In this document: positions 29,315 to 38,287 of the stretch, in pieces
Layout: the number at the start of each line of letters is the position of its first letter
How positions within the stretch are numbered: the stretch's first letter is position 1
Assembly: GCF_900961225.1 (NCBI RefSeq)
Contig: NZ_CAAHFN010000120.1
Coordinates: 124,001-188,000, forward strand
DNA length: 64,000 bases
Origin: Modicisalibacter radicis
GTDB taxonomy: Bacteria > Pseudomonadota > Gammaproteobacteria > Pseudomonadales > Halomonadaceae
Direction of reading: 5' to 3'
Notes under the pieces: model-generated
Databases searched by the model: none
Told to the model about the DNA's origin: nothing
What the model saw: only the letters and a program-made list of their open reading frames with translations
Translations under genes and position numbers: made by a program

Positions 29315-31000
29315 TTACATCTCCTCGGGGGCGCTGACGCCCAGCAGGTCGAGGCCGTTGCGCAGTACCTGCCGGGTGGCCAGGCCCAGCGCGAGGCGCG
29401 CGTTGCGCAGCGGGGCGTCGTCGACCATCACCTTGACGGCGTTGTAACAGGTATGGAAATCGGCGGCGAGATCCTGCAGGTACTGGGCGACCTGCTGCGG
29501 TTCGCGGTTGGCGGCGGCATGCGCGACGACCTCGGGGTAGCGGGCCAGGCGATTCATCAGCGCCTTCTCCTGGTCGGCCTCGAGCCGCGCCAGGTTGGCC
29601 AGCGCCAGATCGTGGTCGAAGGGCCGCGCATCGGCCTCGGCCTTTCTCATCACGCTGCATACCCGGGCGTGGGCGTACTGCACGTAGTACACCGGGTTGT
29701 CGTTGGACTGCGAGCGCGCCAGGTCGATGTCGAAGGTCAACTGCGAGTCGGCGCGCCGCGCGGCAAGGAAATAGCGCGTGGCGTCGCGGCCGACCTCGTC
29801 GATCAGGTCGCGCAGGGTGACGTAGCTGCCGGCGCGCTTGGAGAGCTTCACTTCCACCCCGGAGCGGGTGACCAGCACCATCTGGTGCAGCACGTAGTCC
29901 GGCCATCCCCGGGGGATGCCGGTCTCCAGCGCCTGCAGGCCGGCGCGCACGCGCATCACCGTCGAATGGTGGTCGGCGCCCTGTTCGTTGATCACCGTCT
30001 CGAACCCGCGCTGCCACTTGTCGAGGTGATAGGCGACGTCGGGCAGGAAGTAGGTGTAGCCGCCATCCTGCTTGCGCATCACCCGGTCCTTGTCGTCGCC
30101 GAAGTCGGTGGTGCGCAGCCACAGGGCGCCGTCGGCCTCGTAGGTGTGGCCGCCGTCGATCAGCTTGGCGACGGTGGCCTCGACCTTGCCCTCCTGGTAC
30201 AGCGAGGACTCGAGGAAGTAGACGTCGAAGGCCACCCCGAAGGCCTTGAGATCGAGATCCTGCTCGCGGCGCAGATAGGCCACCGCGAAGTCGCGAAGCG
30301 CGTCGAGATCGTCGGGATCGGCCTTGGCGGTGACATGACGATCGTCGGCGTCGACGGTCTCGCCGGCCAGGTAGCTCTGCGCCACGTCGTTGATGTAGCC
30401 GCCGCGGTAGCCGTCGGCCGGCCAGCCTTCGTCGTCGGGGGTGAGGCCCTTGGCGCGGGCCTGCACCGACAGCGCCAGGTTGTTGATCTGCGCGCCGGCG
30501 TCGTTGTAGTAGAACTCGCGGGTGACATCGTAGCCGGTGGCCTCGAGCAGCCGGCACAGGCAGTCGCCGACCGCCGCGCCGCGGCCATGGCCGACGTGCA
30601 GCGGACCGGTGGGATTGGCCGAGACGAATTCCACCTGCACCTTGCGCCCGGCGCCGACCATGCTGCGCCCGTAGCTGTCGCCGCTGTCGAGGACCGCCGG
30701 GACCACCTGGGCCACGGCATCGGTGGCGGCGAAGAAGTTGATGAAACCGGGCCCGGCGATCTCGACCCTGCGCACGGCATCGCTGGCGGGCAGCGCCTCG
30801 ATCAGCGCCTGGGCGACGTCGCGCGGCGGCTTGCCGGCCGGCTTGGCCAGGGTCATCGCCAGGTTGCTGGCGTAGTCGCCGTGGGCCTTGTCCTTGGCGG
30901 GGTCGACCTTGTAGGCCGGTGCGGCGTCGGCGGGCACGATGCCCTGCCGCTTGAGCGTGGCCAGGGCCTCGTCGAGCAGTGCAATGATGGTGTCTTTCAT
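29315..31000 (-). CDS. argS: Arginyl-tRNA synthetase
   Basis: ArgS charges tRNA-Arg. The 561-residue protein has the HIGH-like motif as HVGHGRGAAVGDC after FVSANPTGPL, the KMSKS-equivalent region VKLSKRAGSYVTLRDLID, and the DALR anticodon-binding C-terminus (PEVVAHAAANREPQQVAQYL). It is downstream of priA and starts a unit with the SPOR-domain gene. Confidence 0.98.
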   Translation of the reverse strand: MKDTIIALLDEALATLKRQGIVPADAAPAYKVDPAKDKAHGDYASNLAMTLAKPAGKPPRDVAQALIEALPASDAVRRVEIAGPGFINFFAATDAVAQVVPAVLDSGDSYGRSMVGAGRKVQVEFVSANPTGPLHVGHGRGAAVGDCLCRLLEATGYDVTREFYYNDAGAQINNLALSVQARAKGLTPDDEGWPADGYRGGYINDVAQSYLAGETVDADDRHVTAKADPDDLDALRDFAVAYLRREQDLDLKAFGVAFDVYFLESSLYQEGKVEATVAKLIDGGHTYEADGALWLRTTDFGDDKDRVMRKQDGGYTYFLPDVAYHLDKWQRGFETVINEQGADHHSTVMRVRAGLQALETGIPRGWPDYVLHQMVLVTRSGVEVKLSKRAGSYVTLRDLIDEVGRDATRYFLAARRADSQLTFDIDLARSQSNDNPVYYVQYAHARVCSVMRKAEADARPFDHDLALANLARLEADQEKALMNRLARYPEVVAHAAANREPQQVAQYLQDLAADFHTCYNAVKVMVDDAPLRNARLALGLATRQVLRNGLDLLGVSAPEEM

Positions 31001-31152
31001 GTGCTTTGCGTGCAGTCCTGTGGCCTGGGGGCGCGAGCGAAGAAGGCGGGTCGCGCGCCGGTCAAGGCGTGTAAGCGTCGCTCGCGTGCGAGCATTTGGG
31101 CGGCCATTATCGGCAATTGCGGCCGCGCTTTAAACCCTGCCCCTTGCGGGGA

Positions 31153-31262
31153 GCTGTAAGTTAGAAGCTTTAAGCGGTAAGAAAAAACGTACCGGCCAAT
31201 TTTGTTTAGGCAAAGCAATCGTATTCCGGCTTACGGCTTACGGCTTACGGCTTTGGGCTTTA
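31153..31262. repeat. Degenerate heptamer repeats (GCTNTAA-type and GGCTTAC-type)
   Basis: Positions 31153-31180 hold four 7-nt units: GCTGTAA, GTTAGAA, GCTTTAA, GCGGTAA. Positions 31228-31262 hold five: three perfect GGCTTAC, then GGCTTTG and GGCTTTA. An AT-rich 47-nt spacer separates the two groups. Confidence 0.75.
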
Positions 31263-31267
31263 ATGCT

Positions 31268-31365
31268 GCTCGTAGCTCGTAGCTCGTAGCTCGTAGCTCG
31301 TAGCCCGTAGCTCGTAGCTCGTGGCTCATAGCTCGTGGCTCGTAGCTCGTAGCTCGTAGCTCGTG
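31268..31365. repeat. Heptanucleotide array, GCTCGTA x 14
   Basis: Fourteen contiguous 7-bp units, nine of them perfect GCTCGTA and five with one change (GCCCGTA, GCTCGTG three times, GCTCATA). The array ends 3 nt from the priA stop codon, the same placement as the CTTCGAG array after ppk, but with a different 4-nt core. Confidence 0.95.
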
Positions 31366-31368
31366 GCG

Positions 31369-33615
31369 TTAGCTCAGCGTCTGCGGGTCGACATCGAGCG
31401 CCCAGCGCGCGCGGCGCGCCCCCGGTGCCTGTTCGAGCCAGCCGGTGAGCCAGGCGCAGGCCTCGTGCAGCGGGCTGCGCCGCGCCGCGCTGAGCATCAG
31501 CTGTACGTGGTAGCGGTTCTGGCGGCGCTCCATGGGCGCGGGCACCGGCCCCAGGCAGTCGACCGCGAGGGCGCGCTCGGCGAGCCATTGGCGCAGCGCG
31601 TCGGCAGCTTCGCCGGCGAGTGCCTTGGCGTCGGCCTCGCGGGGGCTCTCCAGGCGCAGCAAAGCCATGAAGCGATAGGGCGGCAGGGCGGCCAGCCGAC
31701 GCTCCTCGAGCAGCGTCTCGGCAAGCGCGTCGTAGCCGCTCTCGGCGAGCAGGCGAAGGTGCGGATCGTCGGGATGCAGGGTCTGCACCAGGACCCGGCC
31801 GGGGCGGTCGGCGCGCCCGGCCCGGCCGGCCACCTGAACCAGCAGCTGCGCGCTGTGCTCCAGCGCGCGGAAGTCGCTGGCGTAGAGCCCGGCGTCGGCG
31901 TTGACCACCACCACCAGGGTGACGTGGGGCAGGTGATGGCCCTTGGCGATCATCTGTGTGCCCACCAGCAGGCACGGCTCGCCGCGGCGGATCTCGGCGA
32001 GGGTGGTCTCCAGGGCATCCTTGCGCCGGGTGCTGTCGCGGTCGATGCGATGCACCGGCACGTCGGGGAACAGCGCGGCAAGGGTTTCCTCGCTGCGCTC
32101 GGTACCGGTGCCCAGCGGTCGCAGGTCGGCGCTGCCGCACTCGGGGCAGGCGTCGGGCAGGCCGCGCTGGCGTTCGCAGTGATGGCAGGTGAGCTGCGGC
32201 GGCTGGCGGTGCAGGGTCAGCCGCGCATCGCAGTGGTCGCACTCGGCCATCCATCCGCAAGCATGGCAGGCCAGGGTGGGGGCGAAACCGCGGCGGTTGA
32301 TGAACACCAGCACCTGGTTGCCGGCGGCCAGCGACTCGCGAATGGCCTCGATCGCCGGCGGAATCAGCCCGCCCTGGCGCGGCCGGCCGCGCAGGTCGGT
32401 CAGTTCGAGCCGTGCCGGCGCGTGATGGCTGGGCCGGCGGGTCAGGCGCAGGTGGCGATAGTTGCCGGCGCGGGCCTGGACCAGGCTTTCCAGCGACGGC
32501 GTGGCGCTGCCCAGCACGATCGGGATGGCGTGATGGTGGGCGCGGGCGATCGCCAGGTCGCGGGCGTGATAGCGCAGGCTGTCCTGCTGCTTGAACGAGC
32601 CGTCGTGTTCCTCGTCGACGATGATCGCCCCGGGGCGCGCCAGCGGCGTGAACAGCGCCGAGCGGGTGCCGATGACGATCGGCGCGCGGCCGGCCCGGGC
32701 GGCCTCCCAGGCGTCGAGGCGCTCGGCGTCGCTGAGACCCGAGTGCAGCGCGACCACCGACACCCTGAACCGTCGCCGAAAGCGCGCCAGGGTCTGCGGG
32801 GTGAGGCCGATCTCGGGAACCAGCACCAGCGCCTGGCGGTTGCGCGCCACCACCGCCTCGATCAGCTGCAGGTAGACTTCGGTCTTGCCGCTGCCGGTGA
32901 CGCCGTGCAGCAGGCAGGGGTGATAGCGATCCAGGCCCTCGTGCAGCTCGGCCAGCGCCGTCGCCTGTTCGCGATTCAGTGTCAACGAGGGTTCGGCGAG
33001 CAGGCCACCGCTGCCGGGCGCCGGGGCGGCGGTCAGCGGCTCCTCGCGGCAGTCGATCAAGCCCTTGTCGGCCAGCGCGCGCAACTGGGCGCGGGTGAAG
33101 CCCTGGGCGCCGATCACCGAGCTGACCACGCCGCGCGGATGCTGGCGCAGCAGTTCGAGCAGTTCGGCCTGGCGCCGGGCGCGGCCCAGCTGGGCGGCAG
33201 CGGTGTCGCGGCCGAGTGCGGTGAGTTGCCAGCGTTCGCGGGTACGGGCCTCGAGCGGCCGGCCCTGGCGCAGCAGTACCGGCATCGCCTGATGCAGGGT
33301 GTCGCCGAGCGAATGCTGGTAGTAGCGAGCGGTAAAGCGGCACAGCCACAGCCAGTCCGCGGGCAGCGGTTCGCTGTCCAGCCAGGCCGCCACCGGCTTC
33401 AACTGGTCCAGCGGGAAGTCGCTGGTGTCGCGGCACTCGACGACCACGCCGACCACCTCGCGCTTGCCCAGCGGTACCCGCACCCGCAGCCCCGGTTGCC
33501 AGCCGCGCGAGGGTGCCGGCTGGCAGGGGCGGTAATCGAACAGGCGGCGCAGCGGGGTGGGCACGGCGACGCCCAGCACCCGGGGTGCCGGGCTTTCGGG
33601 GGGAGTGGTTGACAA
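31369..33615 (-). CDS. priA: Primosomal protein N' (replication restart helicase)
   Basis: PriA is the 3'-to-5' DNA helicase that reloads the replisome at collapsed forks. The 748-residue protein (E. coli 732) has Walker A GVTGSGKTEVYLQLIEAV, the DEAH-type box IIVDEEHDGSFKQQD, and an eight-cysteine zinc region (CHACGWMAECDHCDARLTL, CHHCERQRGLPDACPECGS). The N-terminal 3'-end-binding domain (VLGVAVPTPLRRLFDYRPC) is present. It is divergent from rpmE, whose promoter overlaps the start of priA. Confidence 0.97.
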   Translation of the reverse strand: MSTTPPESPAPRVLGVAVPTPLRRLFDYRPCQPAPSRGWQPGLRVRVPLGKREVVGVVVECRDTSDFPLDQLKPVAAWLDSEPLPADWLWLCRFTARYYQHSLGDTLHQAMPVLLRQGRPLEARTRERWQLTALGRDTAAAQLGRARRQAELLELLRQHPRGVVSSVIGAQGFTRAQLRALADKGLIDCREEPLTAAPAPGSGGLLAEPSLTLNREQATALAELHEGLDRYHPCLLHGVTGSGKTEVYLQLIEAVVARNRQALVLVPEIGLTPQTLARFRRRFRVSVVALHSGLSDAERLDAWEAARAGRAPIVIGTRSALFTPLARPGAIIVDEEHDGSFKQQDSLRYHARDLAIARAHHHAIPIVLGSATPSLESLVQARAGNYRHLRLTRRPSHHAPARLELTDLRGRPRQGGLIPPAIEAIRESLAAGNQVLVFINRRGFAPTLACHACGWMAECDHCDARLTLHRQPPQLTCHHCERQRGLPDACPECGSADLRPLGTGTERSEETLAALFPDVPVHRIDRDSTRRKDALETTLAEIRRGEPCLLVGTQMIAKGHHLPHVTLVVVVNADAGLYASDFRALEHSAQLLVQVAGRAGRADRPGRVLVQTLHPDDPHLRLLAESGYDALAETLLEERRLAALPPYRFMALLRLESPREADAKALAGEAADALRQWLAERALAVDCLGPVPAPMERRQNRYHVQLMLSAARRSPLHEACAWLTGWLEQAPGARRARWALDVDPQTLS

Positions 33616-33644
33616 TTGGCCTCCGCTGCTGGCTCTGCTATAAT
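33616..33644 (+). promoter_or_regulatory. Strong sigma-70 promoter for rpmE
   Basis: TTGGCC (33616-33621), a 17-bp spacer and a perfect TATAAT (33639-33644). The -35 hexamer lies directly next to the priA ATG on the opposite strand. A TTGACA at 33609-33614 is 24 bp from the -10 and too distant. The leader to rpmE is about 145 nt. Confidence 0.7.
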
Positions 33645-33797
33645 ATCCGGCCTTCCTGTTCTCGACACGCTGCTGGCTCTTGTGGCCCGCGCCGGCGAGG
33701 CATGGAAATCAACCGGTTACTCACAACCCGTGTGCGGTGCTCGACCGAATAGCGATTCAGGATCGGGTGGCGGCACACCGCTTCATGAGGCTTCACG

Positions 33798-34013
33798 ATG
33801 AAACAAGGTATCCATCCGGAATACAAGACGGTCACGGCAACCTGCTCGTGTGGTGCGACCCACACCGTCGGTACCACGGCCAGCGACGATTTCTACCTGG
33901 ACGTCTGCTCCAACTGCCACCCGTTCTACACCGGCAAGCAGAAGCAGGCGACCACTGGCGGTCGCGTCGAGCGCTTCAACAAGCGTTTCGGTGCCGCGCT
34001 CAAGCGCAACTGA
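33798..34013 (+). CDS. rpmE: 50S ribosomal protein L31 (zinc-binding form)
   Basis: The 71-residue protein begins MKQGIHPEYKTVTATCSCG, the L31 consensus. Four cysteines (16, 18, 37, 40; CSC and CSNC) mark the zinc-containing C+ form, which is replaced by a C- paralogue under zinc limitation in many bacteria. It is monocistronic, with a strong promoter upstream and a strong terminator downstream. Confidence 0.98.
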   Translation: MKQGIHPEYKTVTATCSCGATHTVGTTASDDFYLDVCSNCHPFYTGKQKQATTGGRVERFNKRFGAALKRN

Positions 34014-34052
34014 TCCACGCTGCCGGCCGCCCGAGGCGGCCGTGGAGTGTCG

Positions 34053-34087
34053 AAAGCCCCGAGCCATCCCCGGCTCGGGGCTTTTTT
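34053..34087 (+). terminator. Rho-independent terminator of rpmE
   Basis: AAAGCCCCGAGCC (34053-34065) pairs with GGCTCGGGGCTTT (34072-34084), followed by further Ts. The stem is perfect over 13 bp with a 6-nt loop. Confidence 0.93.
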
Positions 34088-34123
34088 GTGTCGGTCGCGT
34101 GCGGCTTGGGATGACCAGGCGGG

Positions 34124-35002
34124 TCAGTGCATGAGCGCCAGCAGTGCCGGCAGGTAAAGAAACGACAGCAGCGTCGAGCAGAACACCAGACCGGCGACGA
34201 ATTCCGGCTCGCGCCGGGCGCGCTGGGCGAACAGGTAGTTGTAGACCGCCACCGGCATGCTCATCTGCAGCACCAGCACGCTCTGCGCCAGCGGCGGCAG
34301 GCCGAGCAACTGGGCCACGCCGTAGGCGATCGCCGCGGCGGCGGGAATGCGCAGCAGGCTGAACTTGAAGCCGGCGGTGATGCTCTTGACCTGGATGCTG
34401 GCCAGCGATACCCCGAGGGTGATCAGCATCAGCGGCACGCTGAAGCCCGAGATCAGGTCCACGGTATTGGCCAGCCAGCGCGGCAGGGTGGTGTCGGTGA
34501 GCAGCAGCGCCGTGGCGATCAGGATCGCATAGACGGTGGGCGTGCGCGCCAGGGTGCGCAGCGGCCGTCCGCTGCGGCTGGCGAGCAGCGCGCCGAAGGT
34601 GAACTGGACCAGCGATACCGAGACCATCGCGGTGATGGCGTAGGCGAAGCCGGCGTCGCCGAAGGCGTAGAGCGTCACCGGCAGGCCCATGTTGCCGGTG
34701 TTGGGAAACATCATCGGCGAGACGATGACCTTCCAGCGCTTGCCCAGCAGCCTGGCCATCAGCACGCTCGCCAGGCCCATCGCGGCGAGTACCAGCAGCG
34801 TGCCGAGCATGGTCCGACCGAAGCTCTGGGCGTCGATCTCGGCGCCGCCCAGGGCGGCCAGCACCAGTGCCGGGGTGCCGATGTTGAAGACCAGCTTGGT
34901 GACGAACTCGACCGGATAGTCGTAACCCAGGCGTATCCAGAAGTATCCCAGGCTGGCGCCGAAGAAGACCGGCGCCATCACCGCGAAGAGCTCGGCGAGC
35001 AT
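34124..35002 (-). CDS. AEC-family (auxin efflux carrier-like) transporter
   Basis: The 292-residue protein is almost entirely hydrophobic, with about ten membrane segments in two halves (for example LAELFAVMAPVFFGASLGYF and VEFVTKLVFNIGTPALVLAA at the N-terminus). The pattern MMFPNTGNMGLPVTLYAFGD is typical of bacterial AEC permeases, which move organic anions such as malate or malonate. The substrate cannot be read. It lies tail-to-tail with rpmE and divergent from the HAD hydrolase gene. Confidence 0.88.
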   Translation of the reverse strand: MLAELFAVMAPVFFGASLGYFWIRLGYDYPVEFVTKLVFNIGTPALVLAALGGAEIDAQSFGRTMLGTLLVLAAMGLASVLMARLLGKRWKVIVSPMMFPNTGNMGLPVTLYAFGDAGFAYAITAMVSVSLVQFTFGALLASRSGRPLRTLARTPTVYAILIATALLLTDTTLPRWLANTVDLISGFSVPLMLITLGVSLASIQVKSITAGFKFSLLRIPAAAAIAYGVAQLLGLPPLAQSVLVLQMSMPVAVYNYLFAQRARREPEFVAGLVFCSTLLSFLYLPALLALMH

Positions 35003-35192
35003 GCGAAGTCCTTGGTGGGTGAATGAGCGTCAGGCGTGTCGTCCGTCGACGAGCCTGGCGAGCCGTCCATTGTCGCCAGTCGTTACGCTGCAGTGCAACG
35101 TCGCCGCTGGAAACACTGTGTTTAGCATCGCGCTGAAGGCGCCGGCGGCTTGGGATACACTGGCGCTGCCAAAATAGTCACCGAGCTTGCCG

Positions 35193-35954
35193 ATGCCTGA
35201 CACTGCCGATGATGCTTCAAGTCCGCCCGTACTGCTGTTCGACGTGTTCAAGACGCTGGTGCTGTTCGACGGCGATCACGTCGACGACGCCACCTTCGTG
35301 CACCTCGCCGGCTGGCTGCGCTATCGTCAGGTGACGATCGCCGCCGACGAACTGCAGCGGCGCTATATGGCGATCACCCGGACGCAGCTCGCGGCCGCTC
35401 CCGGCCGGCCACCGGACGTCGACGTGCTCGACGTCTGGGATGCCGTGCTGTCCGGGCTCGGCGTGCCCCCGCTGCGACGCCGGTCGCTGGTCGCCGAGCT
35501 GGCGCTGGTCTATCGCCAGGTCACCACCCGGCGGATCGACGTCTGGCCCGGTACCTTCGAGATGCTCGAGGCCTGCCGCGACTTTCGCCTGGCCATCGCC
35601 TCGAATACCCAGCGCGCCTACACCGAGCCGGAGCTGCGCATGCTCGGGCTGTGGGATCACTTCGAAAGCGTGGTGTTCAGCTCCGACGTGAGGGCCTGCA
35701 AGCCCGATACGGCGATCTTCCGGCGTGCGCTGGCGGAGCTCGACGTCGCGCCTGGCCAGGTGCTGTACATCGGCGACAATCCCTACGACGACGTGCTCGG
35801 TGCCGGGCGGCTGGGGATCCCCGCGATCCTGCTCGAGCGCGGCACGCCGGCGCCGCCCGACGTCGAGCTGCCGACGCCCCTGGCCAGCGTCGCGGATGGC
35901 GACCCGCAAGCCGTGGCGCGGCTGGCCAGGGCGCATTTCGGATGGCCGGCATGA
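35193..35954 (+). CDS. HAD-superfamily hydrolase
   Basis: This is a 253-residue haloacid-dehalogenase-fold enzyme. Motif I is LLFDVFKTLVLF (catalytic Asp present, but DVFKT instead of DxDxT), motif II is IASNTQRAY, motif III is the Lys of ACKPDTAIFRRALAEL, and motif IV is YIGDNPYDDVLGA. It may act on a small phosphorylated metabolite or organohalide; the second Asp of DxD is replaced by Phe, as in dehalogenase-like and some other members. An ATG at 35193 is preferred to the TTG at 35187. Its stop overlaps the next ATG by 4 nt. Confidence 0.85.
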   Translation: MPDTADDASSPPVLLFDVFKTLVLFDGDHVDDATFVHLAGWLRYRQVTIAADELQRRYMAITRTQLAAAPGRPPDVDVLDVWDAVLSGLGVPPLRRRSLVAELALVYRQVTTRRIDVWPGTFEMLEACRDFRLAIASNTQRAYTEPELRMLGLWDHFESVVFSSDVRACKPDTAIFRRALAELDVAPGQVLYIGDNPYDDVLGAGRLGIPAILLERGTPAPPDVELPTPLASVADGDPQAVARLARAHFGWPA

Positions 35955-37006
35955 CACCGTTGAACGCGGCGGAGGTAGCCGAGCGCATCGCCGCCCGCGG
36001 CCCCGCGGAGTGGGTCGACCTGGCCGGCTGCGAGATCGCCGACGTGGACTTCGGGCACGCCCACAATGCCACCGTGATCGAGCGCTTCGACCTGCGCGGC
36101 GCGACACTGACGCGCTGCGCCTTCACCAATGGCTACCTGCGCGACGTCAAGTGCCAGGAGGCGCGGCTGGTCGACTGCGACCTGCGCTACGCCGACATCG
36201 AGCGGACCTCCTTCAAGCGCGCCCGGCTGACCGGCTGCGACCTGTATCGTGCCCGGCTCGGCCCGAGCTGTATCTTCGAGGCCGCCGACATCAGCGACTG
36301 CTCGCTCAACCTGGCGCGCTTCGACGGTGTCGTGCTGCCGCGCAGCGCCATCGCCGAAGGCCAGTGCCCCGGCCTGCTGCAGGAGCGCGAGGCCGACTTC
36401 CGGCGATTCCACCGGCGGCTGACCGAACTGGGCCGCGGCGACGACCCGGCGCGCACGCCGCTGCACCTGTCGCGCCGTCATAGCGAGGCCGCCGGCATCT
36501 ACCGCGCGCTGTCGGCGCACTGGGCGTCTAACGGCGCGACCCGCGACGCCGGCTGGGCCTACTATCAGGCGCGGCGGCTCGAGACCCAGGCGCAGCGCCC
36601 CGACAACGTACTGCGGCGGCGGCGTTGCGAACGCGCCCAAGGGCCCGGTGAACTCGCCGCGCCGGGCATCACGCTGGGCACCCTGCGTTGGCTGAATGGC
36701 GCGCTGGCCGGCTGGGTGGCCGGTTACGGCGAAAGCCCGCTGCGTGTGGTGGCTGCGACGCTGGCGGTGGTGGTGGCCTTCGCCCTGGCGTACCTGACGC
36801 TGGGTGTCGCGGGCGGCGCGGCCGACCCGCTGTGGCTGCGCGCCTCGGATGCGCTGCTGTTCAGCGCCCAGGCGATGACCGCCTCGCTGGATGCCGATGT
36901 GACCCAGCGCTGGCTGCGCTGGATGGCGACCCTCGAGACCACCGCCGGCATCACGCTGCTGGGGCTGCTGGGTTTCTGCCTGGGCAACCGGCTGCGTAGT
37001 GCGTGA
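35951..37006 (+). CDS. Pentapeptide-repeat protein with C-terminal two-helix membrane domain
   Basis: The 351-residue protein has A(D/N)LXX-type pentapeptide repeats from about residue 15 to 130 (FDLRGATLTRCAFTNGYLRD, LVDCDLRYADIERTSFKRAR), a charged middle region (about 140-235), and two hydrophobic helices at the C-terminus (VVAATLAVVVAFALAYLTLG and TAGITLLGLLGFCLGN). The helix-loop-helix resembles the pore region of pentapeptide-ion-channel fusions, but no TVGYG-type selectivity filter is visible in the loop (FSAQAMTASLDADV). The start is set by the ATGA overlap with the HAD gene, suggesting co-expression. Its function is unknown. Confidence 0.8.
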   Translation: MTPLNAAEVAERIAARGPAEWVDLAGCEIADVDFGHAHNATVIERFDLRGATLTRCAFTNGYLRDVKCQEARLVDCDLRYADIERTSFKRARLTGCDLYRARLGPSCIFEAADISDCSLNLARFDGVVLPRSAIAEGQCPGLLQEREADFRRFHRRLTELGRGDDPARTPLHLSRRHSEAAGIYRALSAHWASNGATRDAGWAYYQARRLETQAQRPDNVLRRRRCERAQGPGELAAPGITLGTLRWLNGALAGWVAGYGESPLRVVAATLAVVVAFALAYLTLGVAGGAADPLWLRASDALLFSAQAMTASLDADVTQRWLRWMATLETTAGITLLGLLGFCLGNRLRSA

Positions 37007-37072
37007 GACCGGCGAGCATCTTGCATGGCGGTGTTCGCGAAACAGGTGCGTAGGTGCAAATCGGGGATGGCT

Positions 37073-38176
37073 TCAGTTGTGGCAACACCAGGCGTTTCGC
37101 GTCGAGTCGCGCAAGATGCTCTCCACCTCGAAGACGCGATGTTCAGAAGGGCGTTCAGGCGATGCCAGGCGTGCCATGAGCAACTCGATAGCGGCGGCCC
37201 CCATGGCGTAGACGGGCTGGCGTAGCGCGCTTAGCGAGGGTTTGACGAGTCCCATCCAATCCATATCGTCGAACCCCATAAAGGCCAACTGGTCGGGCAG
37301 ACTGATTCCCAGATGCTGGATGGCTGCGAAGGCCCCCAGAGTCATCACGCTATCGCCGGTGAAGATCGACGTCGGAGGCGATTCCAAGGCCATCAGCTCA
37401 AGGGTGCACTGCCTGGCGCTAGCGCTGGCATAAGCGTCGGTGGGGCGTATCAGAGCGGGATCGGGCGACAGGCCGGCCTGCCTATGAGCGACCAGGTAGC
37501 CTAATAGACGCGCGCCGCTAGTATTGAGGGTCGTCACGTCGGCCGACTCGGGCTTGTCCAACTGGTTCAGCAGCTTGCGATCGCTCTGGGTTCCCAGCTC
37601 GGTGACCATGGCTATGCGCCGGTGCCCTCCGGTGATCAGACCGGCAATGGCCCGGCGACTGGCCTCCACATTGTCGATGACCACGCTGTCGGCCTGTATG
37701 CCGGCGGCGATGCGATCGAGCATGACCAGGGGGGTGCCCTGCTGCACGGCTTCCCGCAAATGGTCGCAGTCGTTGACGTCTGCCGGTGAAACCACGAGTC
37801 CGTCGACCCGCTTGGCCAGCAGCACGCGCAGGGCGTCACGTTCGATTTCGGTATTTTCGTCGCTATTGGTGAGCAGGGTGTCGAAACCATGACGCCGCGA
37901 CTCATCGGCGATGCCTTTGACGGCGCCGGCGAAGAATGGATTGCTGATGTCGGCCCCGATGATACCGATCGTGCGTGTGCGGCCCGTGACCATACTCTTG
38001 GCGATCATGTTCGGGCGATATCCGAGCCTGGCGGCGGCGGCCTCGACCTGAGTCCGTTTGGTCTCGCTGACGTAGCCGTAGCCGCCAAGGGCGCGTGCTG
38101 CCACTGCCGGCGAGACATTAGCCTCGCGGGCGACCTCGTTCATCGTGACGCGTTTGAGAGGCTTGCGTGAAATCAT
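37073..38176 (-). CDS. LacI-family transcriptional regulator
   Basis: The 367-residue protein has the LacI helix-turn-helix near its N-terminus (TMNEVAREANVSPAVAARAL) followed by the hinge (RLGYRPNMIAKSMVTGRTRT) and a periplasmic-binding-protein-like effector domain (IGIIGADISNPFFAGAVKGI). It is divergent from the FAD oxidase gene, and an 18-bp perfect palindrome lies between them, so it probably represses the oxidase/binding-protein/reductase genes and perhaps itself until its ligand is bound. The ligand is not identifiable. Confidence 0.93.
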   Translation of the reverse strand: MISRKPLKRVTMNEVAREANVSPAVAARALGGYGYVSETKRTQVEAAAARLGYRPNMIAKSMVTGRTRTIGIIGADISNPFFAGAVKGIADESRRHGFDTLLTNSDENTEIERDALRVLLAKRVDGLVVSPADVNDCDHLREAVQQGTPLVMLDRIAAGIQADSVVIDNVEASRRAIAGLITGGHRRIAMVTELGTQSDRKLLNQLDKPESADVTTLNTSGARLLGYLVAHRQAGLSPDPALIRPTDAYASASARQCTLELMALESPPTSIFTGDSVMTLGAFAAIQHLGISLPDQLAFMGFDDMDWMGLVKPSLSALRQPVYAMGAAAIELLMARLASPERPSEHRVFEVESILRDSTRNAWCCHN

Positions 38177-38238
38177 GGGTGGTCCCGTGACAGCGGATTA
38201 GCGAAAGGCTGGACAATGGATGATACTTCACATAGCGT

Positions 38239-38256
38239 TGTGATAGCGCTATCACA
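38239..38256. promoter_or_regulatory. LacI-type operator
   Basis: TGTGATAGCGCTATCACA is a perfect 18-bp palindrome with a central CG, the hallmark of LacI/GalR-family operators. It lies 62 nt from the regulator's ATG and 31 nt from the ATG of the divergent oxidase gene, so a bound repressor would block promoters in the shared region. Confidence 0.85.
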
Positions 38257-38287
38257 TTTATTTCATCGACGAAAAAGAGAAGTCGTT

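Larger units (their letters stand above)
31001..31368. other. Intergenic region between priA and argS
   Basis: This 368-nt gap carries no gene. The half next to argS (31001-31150) should hold the argS promoter, though no good hexamers were found. The half next to priA is made almost entirely of heptamer repeats (31153-31180, 31228-31262, 31268-31365), separated by an AT-rich stretch containing GAAAAAACG and CAATTTTGTTTAGG. Confidence 0.75.
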
